Assembly: GCF_028464145.1 (NCBI RefSeq)
Contig: NZ_JAQPCG010000006.1
Span: forward strand, 124,001-188,000
Reading direction: 5' to 3'
DNA from: Maribacter sp. PR1
GTDB taxonomy: Bacteria > Bacteroidota > Bacteroidia > Flavobacteriales > Flavobacteriaceae
Length of the DNA stretch: 64,000 nt
The stretch's first letter is position 1. Every line of letters starts with the position of its first letter. The notes under the pieces were generated by a model. It was not told the origin of the DNA, did no database searches, and worked only from the letters and a program-made list of their open reading frames with translations. Below, one piece after another: positions 24,125-32,914 of the stretch. Position numbers and translations under genes: made by a program.

Positions 24125-25210
24125 ATGGGTAGCCCCTTTATTACCAAAAGAATCCTTTTTCAACTTATAGTGTTTCTCATTGTCCCACTATCTACGTTGG
24201 CACAATACACGGATGTTATTAACTCTAATAGACCAGGTCTTTCTGTCAGTGCCTATGCGGTTGGTAAAAATGTGGTTCAGGCAGAAATGGGTCTTTTCTA
24301 TGAACAAAGTGACCATGCCTTATTAAATACACAATCGGACCTTTGGGGAACAAACATCTCTTTGCGTTATGGACTTTTATTTGAACGGTTGGAGCTAAAC
24401 TATGAAGGTACATTTCAAGACCAGGATATTGTTTATAACTCCTTTGATTTAAAAGCTAAGCGTAGGGACTTTTCTAGAAATAGAATGGGGTTAAAATTTT
24501 TGGTCTATGACCCCTATAAAAATCCAGAACGAAATAAGCCAAATCTTTACAGTTGGCGGGCTAATCATAAATTTCAGTTCAAAAATCTTCTCCCTGCTGT
24601 TTCCATTTATGCGGGTGCCAATTTTGTTTTGGGTGACAATCCCTACTATCCAGGTGAACCAACAGTTTCCCCAAGGGTTATGGTGGCCACCCAAAGCCGA
24701 ATGACTCCGAGAATGGTAATGATTACAAATACGGCCTATGACAGAATAGGAGCCGATTATCCTGAATTCAGCTATTTGATTTCCTTATCACATGCCTTTA
24801 GAAATCCCAAATGGAGTACATTTTTGGAGCATCAAGGTATTCAAAGTGATCGATATTCCGATTTATTATTAAGGGGCGGGGTTGCTTATCTCATCAATGA
24901 AGGTATACAGGTAGATATGGGTCTAGGAGCTAGTTTTAAAAATACGCCTTCCAGAGTGTTCGTGAATTTAGGCGGGTCATATAGGTTCGATTTTCATAAG
25001 GACAGTTTAATCCCTATTGAAGATCAAGATGCTATTGGGTCCGGCGGTCCTATTAAAAAGAACACCATGAAAAAAGAAAAAAGAAAGAATCGAAAATCCA
25101 AAGGTAATGGAGCCGAGGATATTGATTTGGGACCCTCAAAAAAACAACTGAGGAAATTGAAAAAGGCACAAAAGCAAAAGAAAAAAGAATCCAATGAAAT
25201 AGATTTCTAA
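24125..25210 (+). CDS. Outer-membrane transporter-like beta-barrel protein
   Basis: 361 aa. Signal peptide to about residue 27 (ILFQLIVFLIVPLSTLAQ), then alternating amphipathic strands such as VVQAEMGLFYEQSD, NISLRYGLLFERLELNYEG and VFVNLGGSYRFDF. SNRPGLSVSAYAVGKNVVQ after the signal and the strand pattern fit the family annotated as transporter (phenol meta-degradation/MetA-like outer-membrane proteins). Unusually, the last ~60 residues after the final strand are a very basic Lys-rich tail (KKEKRKNRKSKG, KKQLRKLKKAQKQKKK). Divergent from DUF4834. Substrate unknown. Confidence 0.75.
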   Translation: MGSPFITKRILFQLIVFLIVPLSTLAQYTDVINSNRPGLSVSAYAVGKNVVQAEMGLFYEQSDHALLNTQSDLWGTNISLRYGLLFERLELNYEGTFQDQDIVYNSFDLKAKRRDFSRNRMGLKFLVYDPYKNPERNKPNLYSWRANHKFQFKNLLPAVSIYAGANFVLGDNPYYPGEPTVSPRVMVATQSRMTPRMVMITNTAYDRIGADYPEFSYLISLSHAFRNPKWSTFLEHQGIQSDRYSDLLLRGGVAYLINEGIQVDMGLGASFKNTPSRVFVNLGGSYRFDFHKDSLIPIEDQDAIGSGGPIKKNTMKKEKRKNRKSKGNGAEDIDLGPSKKQLRKLKKAQKQKKKESNEIDF

Positions 25211-25275
25211 ACTTTATCCAAAGTGATATTATTTTTACTTTCCTTTATTTTTACGTATTGATTAATATTCCTAAT

Positions 25276-25300
25276 ATTGGTGCTTCTAAGAAGCATCAAT
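25276..25300. promoter_or_regulatory. 25-bp palindrome covering the start of the GNAT-like gene
   Basis: The sequence is symmetrical around 25288: 11 of 12 positions pair exactly and the twelfth (25280/25296) is a G-T wobble. Its right arm ends with the first two bases of the ATG at 25299. It could be a repressor operator or an mRNA hairpin that hides the start codon. There is no T-run, so it is not a terminator. Confidence 0.6.
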
Positions 25301-26417
25301 GATTACAGTAAAAGAGGTTACAACCAACAAAGATTTAAAGAAATTCGTAACCTTTCCATTTTTCCTCTATAAGGGTTCCAAATTTTGGGTCCCCCCAATC
25401 ATCAAGGATGAATTAGCATCTTTCGATAAGAATGAAAACCCCGTTTTTAAAGATGCGGAGGCTTGGTTTTTTCTAGCATATGACGGTGATAAGATTATAG
25501 GAAGAATTGCTGCGATGATCAACCATTTAGAGGTAAACCAACAAAATATCAAAAAAATGCGTTTTGGTTGGTTCGATTTTATTGATGATCATAACGTCTC
25601 CAAACTCTTACTTGAAAAGGTAGCTGAAATTGGCGCCAGAAACAATCTAGAGTATATGGAAGGACCTGTAGGTTTTTCCAATATGGATAAAGTGGGCGTT
25701 TTGGTAGAAGGTTTTGATCATATAGGAACCATGGTTACTTGGTACAATCATCCCTACTATAAAAATCATTACGAAGAACAAGGTTTGGTCAAGGAAAAGG
25801 AGTACATGGAGAATAAGTTTCCTGCCGGTAATGCGGACCCTGCACTATTTACTAAATTAAATGACCTTGTTAAAAGAAGATACGGTTTATCAGAAATGAA
25901 CTTTAGCAGCACCAAGGAGGTAATGCCCTACACCGATGAAATGTTCGACCTTTTTAACGAAACTTACTCCAAGCTTTCCTCATTCGTACCCATAACAGAA
26001 ATACAAAAGGCATATTTTAAGAAAAAATATATAAGTTTCATAAACCCGGAATATATAAAGTTTATAAAGGACAAAAATAAAAAGCTCATTGCATTTGCCA
26101 TTGTAATGCCCTCCTACTCGGAAGCCTTACAAAAGGCCAAAGGAAAATTATTTCCCTTTGGGATTTTTCATTTATTAAGTGCAAAGAAAAATAGTAAGGA
26201 CGTAATTTTCTACCTCATAGGAATACATCCAGAATATCAAAATAAGGGAGTTACAGCGGTAATTTTTAATGAATATTATAAAACCTTTAAAGAAAAGGGT
26301 ATTCAGATGTGTTACAGAACTCCGGAACTTGAAGAGAACATTGCCATTAAACAGATGTGGAAACATTTTGATCCGGTTATATACAAAAGAAGAAGAACCT
26401 ACAGAAAGAGCTTATAA
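25299..26417 (+). CDS. GNAT-fold N-acyltransferase-like protein
   Basis: 372 aa, soluble. The N-terminal half has KFVTFPFFLYKGSKFWVPP and IIGRIAAMINHLEV, a pattern I recognise from a Bacteroidota family annotated as GNAT or, wrongly, GTP cyclohydrolase. The C-terminal half has the acyl-CoA-binding loop VIFYLIGIHPEYQNKGVTAV, equivalent to the Q/RxxGxA motif. It should move an acyl group from a CoA thioester to an amine; substrate unknown. The 25-bp palindrome overlaps its start codon. A bidirectional terminator begins at the stop codon. Confidence 0.75.
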   Translation: MITVKEVTTNKDLKKFVTFPFFLYKGSKFWVPPIIKDELASFDKNENPVFKDAEAWFFLAYDGDKIIGRIAAMINHLEVNQQNIKKMRFGWFDFIDDHNVSKLLLEKVAEIGARNNLEYMEGPVGFSNMDKVGVLVEGFDHIGTMVTWYNHPYYKNHYEEQGLVKEKEYMENKFPAGNADPALFTKLNDLVKRRYGLSEMNFSSTKEVMPYTDEMFDLFNETYSKLSSFVPITEIQKAYFKKKYISFINPEYIKFIKDKNKKLIAFAIVMPSYSEALQKAKGKLFPFGIFHLLSAKKNSKDVIFYLIGIHPEYQNKGVTAVIFNEYYKTFKEKGIQMCYRTPELEENIAIKQMWKHFDPVIYKRRRTYRKSL

Positions 26418-26456
26418 AAAAGGCCCAATCCATGAATTATGGTTAAGGCCTTTTTT
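26416..26456. terminator. Bidirectional terminator
   Basis: AAAAAAGGCC (26416-26425) pairs with GGCCTTTTTT (26447-26456); the 21-nt loop contains a second small stem (CCAT/ATGG). It separates the convergent GNAT-like and PLP-enzyme genes. Confidence 0.8.
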
Positions 26457-26473
26457 ATTAAAAGAAATTTTAT

Positions 26474-27733
26474 TTATTCTCCCATTGCCGCGGCAACAGC
26501 AGCTGAAAGTCTTTTATACGTTCCATTTTTCAACCTATCCCTAATTGCCGAAAAAGCGTCCAAGGTTTCTGCGATATCCTCCAATGTATGAGTTGCTGTA
26601 GGAATTAACCTAAGTAGAATAAGTCCTTTTGGAATTACTGGATATACCACAATGGAACAGAAAATACCATAATTCTCCCTTAAATCCTTAACTAAGGCCA
26701 TGGCCTCTGGGATACTACCATTTAGATAAACTGGAGTAACACAACTCGTTGTTGTTCCAATATCAAAACCCCTTTCTTTTAGACCGTTCTGCAGGGCATT
26801 TACATTCTCCCATAATTTCGCTTTAAGCTCAGGCATTGTGCGTAACATATCCAATCGCTTCAAAGCTCCTTTAACGTATACCATAGGAAGTGACTTGGCA
26901 AACATCTGAGAACGCAAATTATATTTTAAATAGTCGATAATTTCTTGGTCAGCGGCAACAAAAGCACCGATACCGGCCATCGATTTTGCAAAGGTGGCCA
27001 AATAAACATCAATATTGTCTTGTACGCCTTGCTCCTCACCTGCTCCTGCACCTGTTTCACCTAAGGTTCCAAAACCATGGGCATCATCCACAAGAAGTCG
27101 GAAATTAAATTTTTTCTTTAACTCAACAATTTCCTTTAAAATACCTTGTTCTCCACGCATTCCAAAGACACCCTCGGATATGACCAAAATACCTCCTCCC
27201 GTTTGCTCTGCAAGTTTTGTGGCACGTTCCAAATTTTTCTCCAAGCTTTCTACATTGTTATGTGTAAAAGTGAACCTTTTACCCATATGCAGTCTAACCC
27301 CATCAATAATACAAGCGTGGCAATCCACATCGTAGACGATAATATCATCCTTGGTTACCAAGGCATCTATGACCGACATAAAACCTTGATATCCAAAATT
27401 TAATAGGTAAGACGCTTCTTTTTTTGAAAAGGCAGCTAATTCCTTCTCTAACTGTTCATGAAAATCCGTATGACCACTCATCATCCTTGCACCCATTGGA
27501 TAAGCTGCACCATGTTCGGCTGCTGCCTCACCATCCACCTTTTTAATTTCGGGCAAATTAGCCAGACCCAAATAATCATTTATACTCCAGGTAATTACAT
27601 CCTTTCCCTGAAACTTCATCCTATTGGAAATAGGACCTTCTAATTTTGGAAATACAAAATACCCCTCAGCCTGTGATGCCCATTTACCTAAAGGGCCTTT
27701 ATTCTCTATGATTCTTTCAAATAAGTCTCTCAT
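26474..27733 (-). CDS. Alpha-oxoamine synthase family PLP enzyme, candidate cysteate C-acyltransferase
   Basis: 419 aa, PLP fold type I. The cofactor lysine is K250 in ATFAKSMAG; DDAHG (216-220) and SEGVFGMRGEQG (186-197) are family motifs, and HTDFHEQLEKELAAF matches serine palmitoyltransferase/KBL/BioF-type enzymes. These condense an amino acid with an acyl-CoA or acyl-ACP with loss of CO2. In sulfonolipid-making Bacteroidota the same subfamily joins L-cysteate to a fatty acid. The neighbouring gene at 27851 encodes a cysteine-synthase-like PLP enzyme that could make cysteate. No biotin or threonine-catabolism genes are nearby. The cysteate assignment is inference; serine as substrate is the alternative. 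Confidence 0.85.
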   Translation of the reverse strand: MRDLFERIIENKGPLGKWASQAEGYFVFPKLEGPISNRMKFQGKDVITWSINDYLGLANLPEIKKVDGEAAAEHGAAYPMGARMMSGHTDFHEQLEKELAAFSKKEASYLLNFGYQGFMSVIDALVTKDDIIVYDVDCHACIIDGVRLHMGKRFTFTHNNVESLEKNLERATKLAEQTGGGILVISEGVFGMRGEQGILKEIVELKKKFNFRLLVDDAHGFGTLGETGAGAGEEQGVQDNIDVYLATFAKSMAGIGAFVAADQEIIDYLKYNLRSQMFAKSLPMVYVKGALKRLDMLRTMPELKAKLWENVNALQNGLKERGFDIGTTTSCVTPVYLNGSIPEAMALVKDLRENYGIFCSIVVYPVIPKGLILLRLIPTATHTLEDIAETLDAFSAIRDRLKNGTYKRLSAAVAAAMGE

Positions 27734-27755
27734 CGCCTAATTTTGGTTCTGCTTG

Positions 27756-27763
27756 CAAAAGTA
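27756..27763 (-). promoter_or_regulatory. TAnnTTTG -7 box of the oxoamine synthase gene
   Basis: TACTTTTG on the minus strand is an exact consensus match 22 nt before the ATG at 27733. With the terminator at 27803-27828 it shows that this gene can be transcribed separately from its upstream neighbour. Confidence 0.6.
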
Positions 27764-27802
27764 AAAATTTTTGGACAGCATTCATAAATAATTTGTAGAC
27801 AT

Positions 27803-27828
27803 AAAAAAGCGGGCTTTTGGCCCGCTTT
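27803..27828 (-). terminator. Terminator after the cysteine-synthase-like gene
   Basis: On the minus strand: AAAGCGGGC, loop CAAAA, GCCCGCTTT, followed by three more T. The GC-rich stem and T-run lie 22 bp after the stop codon of the upstream gene. Confidence 0.9.
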
Positions 27829-27850
27829 CAGTATAACTTTTCCAACTTGT

Positions 27851-28891
27851 TTATTTTATAAATTGAATTTCTTGTTTTTCTTCCACAGGATTTGCTTCCA
27901 GAAACCCTTGGTCTTCCATCCATTGATCACTATAAATTTTACTCATATATCTCGACCCGTGATCTGGAAAAATGACAACAACCTTACTGTTCTTATCGAA
28001 TGTTTTTAATTCGTTTAATTGCTTCAATGCCTGCATTGCCGCCCCACTTGTATACCCCACGAACATTCCTTCCGTTCTGGAAATCTCACGTGCAGTATGC
28101 GCACTTTCAGCATCGGTAACCTTAATGAACTCGTCAATGATTTCAAAATCCGTTGCCCCGGGAATTAAATTCTTTCCTAAGCCTTCTATTCTATAAGGAT
28201 AGATTTCGTTGGTATCCAAATTACCGGTCTCGTGATATTTTTTAAGTACAGACCCAAACGCGTCGACTCCAATAACCTTGATATCTGGATTTTGCTCCTT
28301 TAAAAAACGAGCTGTTCCAGAAATAGTTCCTCCCGTTCCACTGCAAGCCACCAAATGTGTAATTTGTCCAGCAGTTTGCTCCCATATTTCAGGTCCCGTG
28401 GATTTATAATGCGCATCCATATTCAACTCATTAAAATATTGATTAATATAGATGGAGTTCTTTGTTTCCTCGTGCAATCGCTTTGCTACTTGATAATAAG
28501 ACCTTGGGTCATCCGCACTAACATGGGCCGGGCAAACGTACACTTCTGCTCCCATAGAACGAAGCATATCAATCTTGTCCGCAGATGATTTTGAACTTAC
28601 TGCCAAAATACATTTGTATCCTTTAATGATACTTACCATAGCAATACTAAATCCGGTATTACCGGAAGTAGTTTCAATAATAGTACTGCCCTTTTTTAAG
28701 ATACCTTTTCTTTCGGCCTCTTCAATGATATGAATTGCGATACGATCTTTGGATGAGTGTCCTGGATTAAATGCCTCTACTTTGGCATAAAATTCACCTG
28801 TGAAGTTTTCGGTAATCCTATTAAGTCTTACCAGCGGTGTTTTCCCAATTAATTCTAAGATACTGTTATTAGCATTTATCTTATTTTCCAT
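27851..28891 (-). CDS. Cysteine synthase/CBS-like PLP enzyme, candidate cysteate synthase
   Basis: 346 aa, PLP fold type II. The Schiff-base lysine is K48 in NPGHSSKDR (NPGGSVKDR in CysK); TTSGNTG (74-80) binds the substrate carboxylate and the SGTGGTISG loop (~184) holds the phosphate. The C-terminus ([11 protein letters not shown]) has no CBS regulatory domain. Members replace the beta-substituent of serine derivatives with a sulfur nucleophile. Because the next gene encodes an oxoamine synthase, sulfite as nucleophile (making L-cysteate for capnine-type sulfonolipids) is a good hypothesis; cystathionine beta-synthase or cysteine synthase remain possible. It has its own -7 box and terminator. 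Confidence 0.85.
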   Translation of the reverse strand: MENKINANNSILELIGKTPLVRLNRITENFTGEFYAKVEAFNPGHSSKDRIAIHIIEEAERKGILKKGSTIIETTSGNTGFSIAMVSIIKGYKCILAVSSKSSADKIDMLRSMGAEVYVCPAHVSADDPRSYYQVAKRLHEETKNSIYINQYFNELNMDAHYKSTGPEIWEQTAGQITHLVACSGTGGTISGTARFLKEQNPDIKVIGVDAFGSVLKKYHETGNLDTNEIYPYRIEGLGKNLIPGATDFEIIDEFIKVTDAESAHTAREISRTEGMFVGYTSGAAMQALKQLNELKTFDKNSKVVVIFPDHGSRYMSKIYSDQWMEDQGFLEANPVEEKQEIQFIK

Positions 28892-28947
28892 AAGGGAGAT
28901 ATGTTTTAATTGTCTTTAGCAAATCTCGGATTTGTTAAATTTTGCTA

Positions 28948-28955
28948 CAAATCTA
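28948..28955 (-). promoter_or_regulatory. TAnnTTTG -7 box of the cysteine-synthase-like gene
   Basis: TAGATTTG on the minus strand is an exact consensus match 57 nt upstream of the ATG at 28891, leaving a leader of about 50 nt. Confidence 0.5.
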
Positions 28956-28966
28956 CTATTTTTTTT

Positions 28967-31027
28967 CTACAGTACTATTTTTCTCTCTAAATCCAACAAA
29001 AAGGCATATTCCTTAGCTGCTTCCCTCAATGCTTCGAATCTTCCAGAGGCTCCGCCATGACCAGCTTCCATATTGGTATCAAGAAATAAAAGTTTATTGT
29101 TTTTTTTCAATTCTCTTAGTTTGGCTACCCATTTAGCGGGTTCAAAATATTGTACTTGTGAGTCATGCAGACCTGTAGTTACAAACATATTCGGATAATC
29201 CTGCTTCCTTACATTATCATAAGGAGAGTACGATTTCATGTAATTATAATATGCAACCTCATTGGGGTTGCCCCACTCATCGTATTCCCCTGTTGTGAGA
29301 GGAATAGAATCATCCAGCATGGTAGTGACAACATCGACAAAAGGAACCGAGGCAATAATCCCGTTGTATAGCTCCGGAGCCATGTTGACTATGGCACCCA
29401 TTAACAAACCACCCGCAGAGCCTCCCATGGCATAGAGATGTGAAGAATCCGTAATCTTTTGGTCTATGAGAAATTTGGAGCAATCAATGAAATCCGTAAA
29501 AGTATTTTTCTTTTTTAAAAGCTTGCCATCCTCGTACCATTTCCTACCTAAATACTCCCCCCCTCGTATATGTGCTATAGCATAGACAAAACCTCTGTCC
29601 AATAGACTTAGCCTAACCGTAGAAAAATAAGGGTCTATGGTGTAACCATAGGACCCATACGCATATTGCAAAAGAGGCGTGTCTTTTGATAGTTTGGTGT
29701 TTTTGTGGCGAACTAAGGAAATCGGAATCTTAACTCCATCTCGAGCAACGGCCCAAAGGCGATTTTCGATATAGTTATTTTTATCAAATTTTCCGCCCAA
29801 TACTTCCTGCTCCTTCATTATCCGTTCCTCTTTTGTGGTCATATTGAAGTCGATGACAGAACTTGGAGTTGTTAATGAATTGTAGCTATACCTTAAAATA
29901 TTGGTATTAAAATCACGGTTATTACCTACGTGTGCAGTATAGGTTTCACTATTAAAGGGTAGATCATAAGATTCCGAACCATCCCAGCGCACAATTCTGA
30001 TCCTATTTAGTCCGTTTTCCCTTTCCGAAAGTACGTAGTAGTCTTTAAAAATATCAACATCCTCTAAAAGTACGTGTTCGCGATGTTCAATAAACTCTTC
30101 CCAATAATCAGCCTCTGTATTTTCCTCTCCAACTTTCATTAATTTAAAATTGGTTGCGCCATTCTTATTGGTCAGAACAAAAAAGGATTCCCCATAATGT
30201 AAAATGGAATACTCTACTCCCCTCACCCTTGGAGAAAATGTTCGAAAGCCTTCCTCAGGTCGCTCCAAGGACATGATTTGAAATTCGGAAGTTAAGGTAC
30301 TGTACGAACCAATAACTATATATTTTTTCGATTTCGTCTTGTAAACGAACGTACTGAAAGTGTCATCCTCTTCATGAAATACAAGTTCATCTTCAGAGGT
30401 TGGAGTGCCCAAAATATGCTTGTAAATTTTGTCCGACCGTAGCGTAACCGTATTCTTTTTGGTATAAAAAAAAGTCTTATTATCGTTTGCCCAAACTCCT
30501 CCCCCGGTAGTGTTCTCTATCCTATCATCAAAAATTTCTCCGGTTTCCAAATTCTTAACCCTAAGTACGTATTCCCTTCTTGAGACGGTATCTACTCCAA
30601 ATATGGCCAAGGTATTATCAGGACTAACGGCAATTCCCCCCATGCTAAAATAATCATGCCCTTTTGCCATTTCATTTCCGTTGAACATGATTTCCTCTGG
30701 TGATTCCATCGTATCCTTAAATCTACTATAGATGGGATACTCTCTTCCTGTCTCATACCTTGTCTTATACCAATATCCATTTAGTTTATAAGGAACCGAG
30801 GAATCGTCCTCCTTTATCCTCCCTTTCATTTCTTTAAATAATTCTTCTTGAAAAGGTTTGGTATGAGCGGTCATGCCATTATAAAATTCATTCTCACTTT
30901 TTAAGTATGAGATTACTTCCGGGTTGTCCCTATCGTTTAACCAGTAATAATTATCTATTCTAATGTCCTCATGAATCACTAATTCCTTCTTTATTTTCTT
31001 TGCAACTGGTGCTTCCTTCTTAATCAT
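28967..31027 (-). CDS. S9 family serine peptidase (oligopeptidase B type)
   Basis: 686 aa from the ATG at 31025-31027; a GTG three codons upstream (31036) is an alternative. An N-terminal seven-bladed propeller (~60-400) is followed by the alpha/beta hydrolase domain. The nucleophile is in MGGSAGGLLMG (~535), the acid in TGLHDSQV, and the histidine in EAGHGG. YGSYGYTIDP and HIRGGEYLGRKWY are strong oligopeptidase B signatures. No signal peptide, so it acts in the cytosol on short peptides, probably after basic residues. It lies just downstream (75 bp) on the same strand as nothing else close, so it is monocistronic. Confidence 0.92.
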   Translation of the reverse strand: MIKKEAPVAKKIKKELVIHEDIRIDNYYWLNDRDNPEVISYLKSENEFYNGMTAHTKPFQEELFKEMKGRIKEDDSSVPYKLNGYWYKTRYETGREYPIYSRFKDTMESPEEIMFNGNEMAKGHDYFSMGGIAVSPDNTLAIFGVDTVSRREYVLRVKNLETGEIFDDRIENTTGGGVWANDNKTFFYTKKNTVTLRSDKIYKHILGTPTSEDELVFHEEDDTFSTFVYKTKSKKYIVIGSYSTLTSEFQIMSLERPEEGFRTFSPRVRGVEYSILHYGESFFVLTNKNGATNFKLMKVGEENTEADYWEEFIEHREHVLLEDVDIFKDYYVLSERENGLNRIRIVRWDGSESYDLPFNSETYTAHVGNNRDFNTNILRYSYNSLTTPSSVIDFNMTTKEERIMKEQEVLGGKFDKNNYIENRLWAVARDGVKIPISLVRHKNTKLSKDTPLLQYAYGSYGYTIDPYFSTVRLSLLDRGFVYAIAHIRGGEYLGRKWYEDGKLLKKKNTFTDFIDCSKFLIDQKITDSSHLYAMGGSAGGLLMGAIVNMAPELYNGIIASVPFVDVVTTMLDDSIPLTTGEYDEWGNPNEVAYYNYMKSYSPYDNVRKQDYPNMFVTTGLHDSQVQYFEPAKWVAKLRELKKNNKLLFLDTNMEAGHGGASGRFEALREAAKEYAFLLDLERKIVL

Positions 31028-31058
31028 TCTAACCACTTTGTATTTTGAAAGATAGCTG

Positions 31059-31066
31059 CAAAAATA
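31059..31066 (-). promoter_or_regulatory. TAnnTTTG -7 box of the S9 peptidase gene
   Basis: TATTTTTG on the minus strand is an exact consensus match 31 nt before the ATG at 31027. Either the GTG at 31036 or the ATG would be within the transcript. Confidence 0.55.
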
Positions 31067-31087
31067 AGGTTAATTATCAGCAGCATG

Positions 31088-31110
31088 AATTGAATTTATT
31101 AAATTCAATT
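31088..31110. repeat. 10-bp inverted repeat between divergent genes
   Basis: AATTGAATTT and AAATTCAATT are perfect inverted copies around an ATT spacer. They sit upstream of both the S9 peptidase (minus) and ybaB-type (plus) genes, a position fit for an operator. No T-run follows beyond the A/T-rich arms, so a terminator is less likely. Confidence 0.4.
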
Positions 31111-31162
31111 ATTCTTACATTTTACTACTTTTACAAGGTATAACTAAAATTAAATTTTGATT

Positions 31163-31489
31163 ATGTTCGGAGATATGATGGGTATGATGGGGAAACTGAA
31201 GGAGACCCAAAAAAAAGTTGAGGCTACTAAAAAAAAAATGGATACCGTTTTAATTGACGAAAAGTCATCCGATGAAGCGTTGTCCGTTACCATAACTGCC
31301 AATAGGGAAATAAAAAAAATTGAAATTGCGGACCACCTGCTAGAAGATAAAGAACAGTTAGAAGATTATTTAATTTTGACTTTAAACAAAGCTATTAAAA
31401 GAGCCACTAGTGTTAGTGAAAAGGAACTTTCCGCGGTAGCCAAAGAGGGTATGCCCAATATTCCCGGTATGGATTCTCTTTTCAAATAG
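31163..31489 (+). CDS. YbaB/EbfC family nucleoid-associated protein
   Basis: 108 aa from the ATG at 31163; a TTG two codons earlier (31157) is discarded as the weaker start. The Met/Gly-rich N-terminus ([18 protein letters not shown]), the tweezer helix with [13 protein letters not shown], the central strands ([15 protein letters not shown]) and the C-terminal helix with [17 protein letters not shown] are typical. The family forms homodimers that bind DNA. It usually neighbours recR or dnaX, which are not seen here. The YegP-like gene follows 62 bp downstream. Confidence 0.88.
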   Translation: MFGDMMGMMGKLKETQKKVEATKKKMDTVLIDEKSSDEALSVTITANREIKKIEIADHLLEDKEQLEDYLILTLNKAIKRATSVSEKELSAVAKEGMPNIPGMDSLFK

Positions 31490-31551
31490 TTCGAGCTTTT
31501 TTCTTTGATCTTATTTTGACAGATTTCTTATCTTTAAAAGAAAGAAATGCA

Positions 31552-31854
31552 ATGATTGAGGTCAATAAAAGGGATAATAAGGATTATCAATTTGTGGTAA
31601 AGTCACCAACAGGCAAAATCTTGTTGGAAAGTATTCGGTTTTCTGACAATCGTACCTTGGAAAAGACCCTCAGTGAATTGAAAAATGAAGGTATACCTAC
31701 AAAACGATTCGAACGTAGGACAAACTTCGAAGGCAAGTTTCTTTTTAATCTGAAGAATCACCAGGGCGCTATCGTAGGAAGCAGCGGCCTTTACAATTCG
31801 GAGGCCGGTATGGAAAACGGTATTAAAAATTTAAAGAATATCCTAATACAATAA
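31552..31854 (+). CDS. DUF1508/YegP-like protein
   Basis: 100 aa from the ATG at 31552. The frame can extend to a TTG at 31516, but that TTG lies in a near-consensus -7 element (TTATTTTG, 31511-31518), so the ATG is chosen. Two related ~50-residue beta repeats are visible: YQFVVKSPTGKILLESIRF and GKFLFNLKNHQGAIVGSSG, each followed by a helix. This is the YegP fold (two copies of the DUF1508 unit). Function unknown. It converges on the threonine aldolase gene, 16 bp away. Confidence 0.8.
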   Translation: MIEVNKRDNKDYQFVVKSPTGKILLESIRFSDNRTLEKTLSELKNEGIPTKRFERRTNFEGKFLFNLKNHQGAIVGSSGLYNSEAGMENGIKNLKNILIQ

Positions 31855-31870
31855 GTTATTGCCAGTTCCT

Positions 31871-32893
31871 TCACAGCTGTTTTAATGTGGCCAATAAATA
31901 ATCGTGCATTTCATTGGTATAATCCATATGGGTTACCATTCTAAGTTTCCCTTGCCCCATACTTATGATGTGTATATTTTTCTCTAACAACTTTGTATTG
32001 AAGTCCTTACCGGACATATAATTCTGATCGATTTCAAAAATTATTATATTGGTCTCAATAGGTTCTACTTTTTTAATAAAATCTAAAGAGCTCAATTCAA
32101 TTCCAATTTCAGCAGCATTTTTATGGTCTTCAGCAAGACGTTCTATATGATGCTCCAAAGCATAAATTCCGGCAGCCGCTAGAAATCCCGATTGTCGCAT
32201 TCCGCCACCTAATATTTTTCTTATCCTCAGTGCCTCATTTATCTTCTCCTTTGTACCCACCAGCACGGAACCCACAGGGCAGCCTAATCCCTTACTTAAA
32301 CAAACACTAATGGTATCAAAAATAGATCCGTACTGTTCCGCGGTTTCATTTTTGGCAACCAATGCGTTCCATAATCTAGCCCCGTCCAAATGATAATTTA
32401 ATCCATGCTTTTTGCAAACGGCCCCTATTTTTTTTAATTCCTCAATCTCCCAACAGGCTCCACCTCCTTTGTTCGTGGTATTTTCTATACAAACCAATGA
32501 AGTTAAGGGACTATGATAAAAGTCCGGAGGGTTTATGGCCTCTTCTACTTGGACGGCAGTCACCATGCCTCGATTACCATCCAATAAACGACAAGAAACG
32601 CCACTATTAAAACTAACTCCTCCCCCTTCATAATTAAACACATGGGCATATTTGTCACATATCAGCTGTTCCCCAGGTTGCGTGTGTAATTTAATCGCCG
32701 TCTGATTAGTCATGGTCCCACTCGGGAAAAAGAGAGCCGCCTCCATACCGAACATTTTTGCAGTCTTTTCCTCCAAGGCATTTACAGAAGGGTCATTCTT
32801 AAAAACATCATCCCCAACCTCAGCGGTCATCATAGCATCAAGCATACCTGCCGTAGGCTTTGTGACCGTATCACTTATCAAATTAATTTCCAT
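31871..32893 (-). CDS. ltaE: Low-specificity L-threonine aldolase
   Basis: 340 aa, PLP fold type I. It splits L-threonine or L-allo-threonine into glycine and acetaldehyde. The cofactor lysine is K201 in CLSKGLGCPVGS; MEINLISDTVTKPT at the N-terminus, FFPSGTMTNQTAI near 55-67, and HLDGARLWNAL (168-178) are signatures. Length is normal. It begins 21 bp after the stop of the metalloprotease gene on the same strand, so the two are probably cotranscribed. Confidence 0.93.
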   Translation of the reverse strand: MEINLISDTVTKPTAGMLDAMMTAEVGDDVFKNDPSVNALEEKTAKMFGMEAALFFPSGTMTNQTAIKLHTQPGEQLICDKYAHVFNYEGGGVSFNSGVSCRLLDGNRGMVTAVQVEEAINPPDFYHSPLTSLVCIENTTNKGGGACWEIEELKKIGAVCKKHGLNYHLDGARLWNALVAKNETAEQYGSIFDTISVCLSKGLGCPVGSVLVGTKEKINEALRIRKILGGGMRQSGFLAAAGIYALEHHIERLAEDHKNAAEIGIELSSLDFIKKVEPIETNIIIFEIDQNYMSGKDFNTKLLEKNIHIISMGQGKLRMVTHMDYTNEMHDYLLATLKQL

Positions 32894-32914
32894 TCTAAAT
32901 TTTCGTGATTAACA

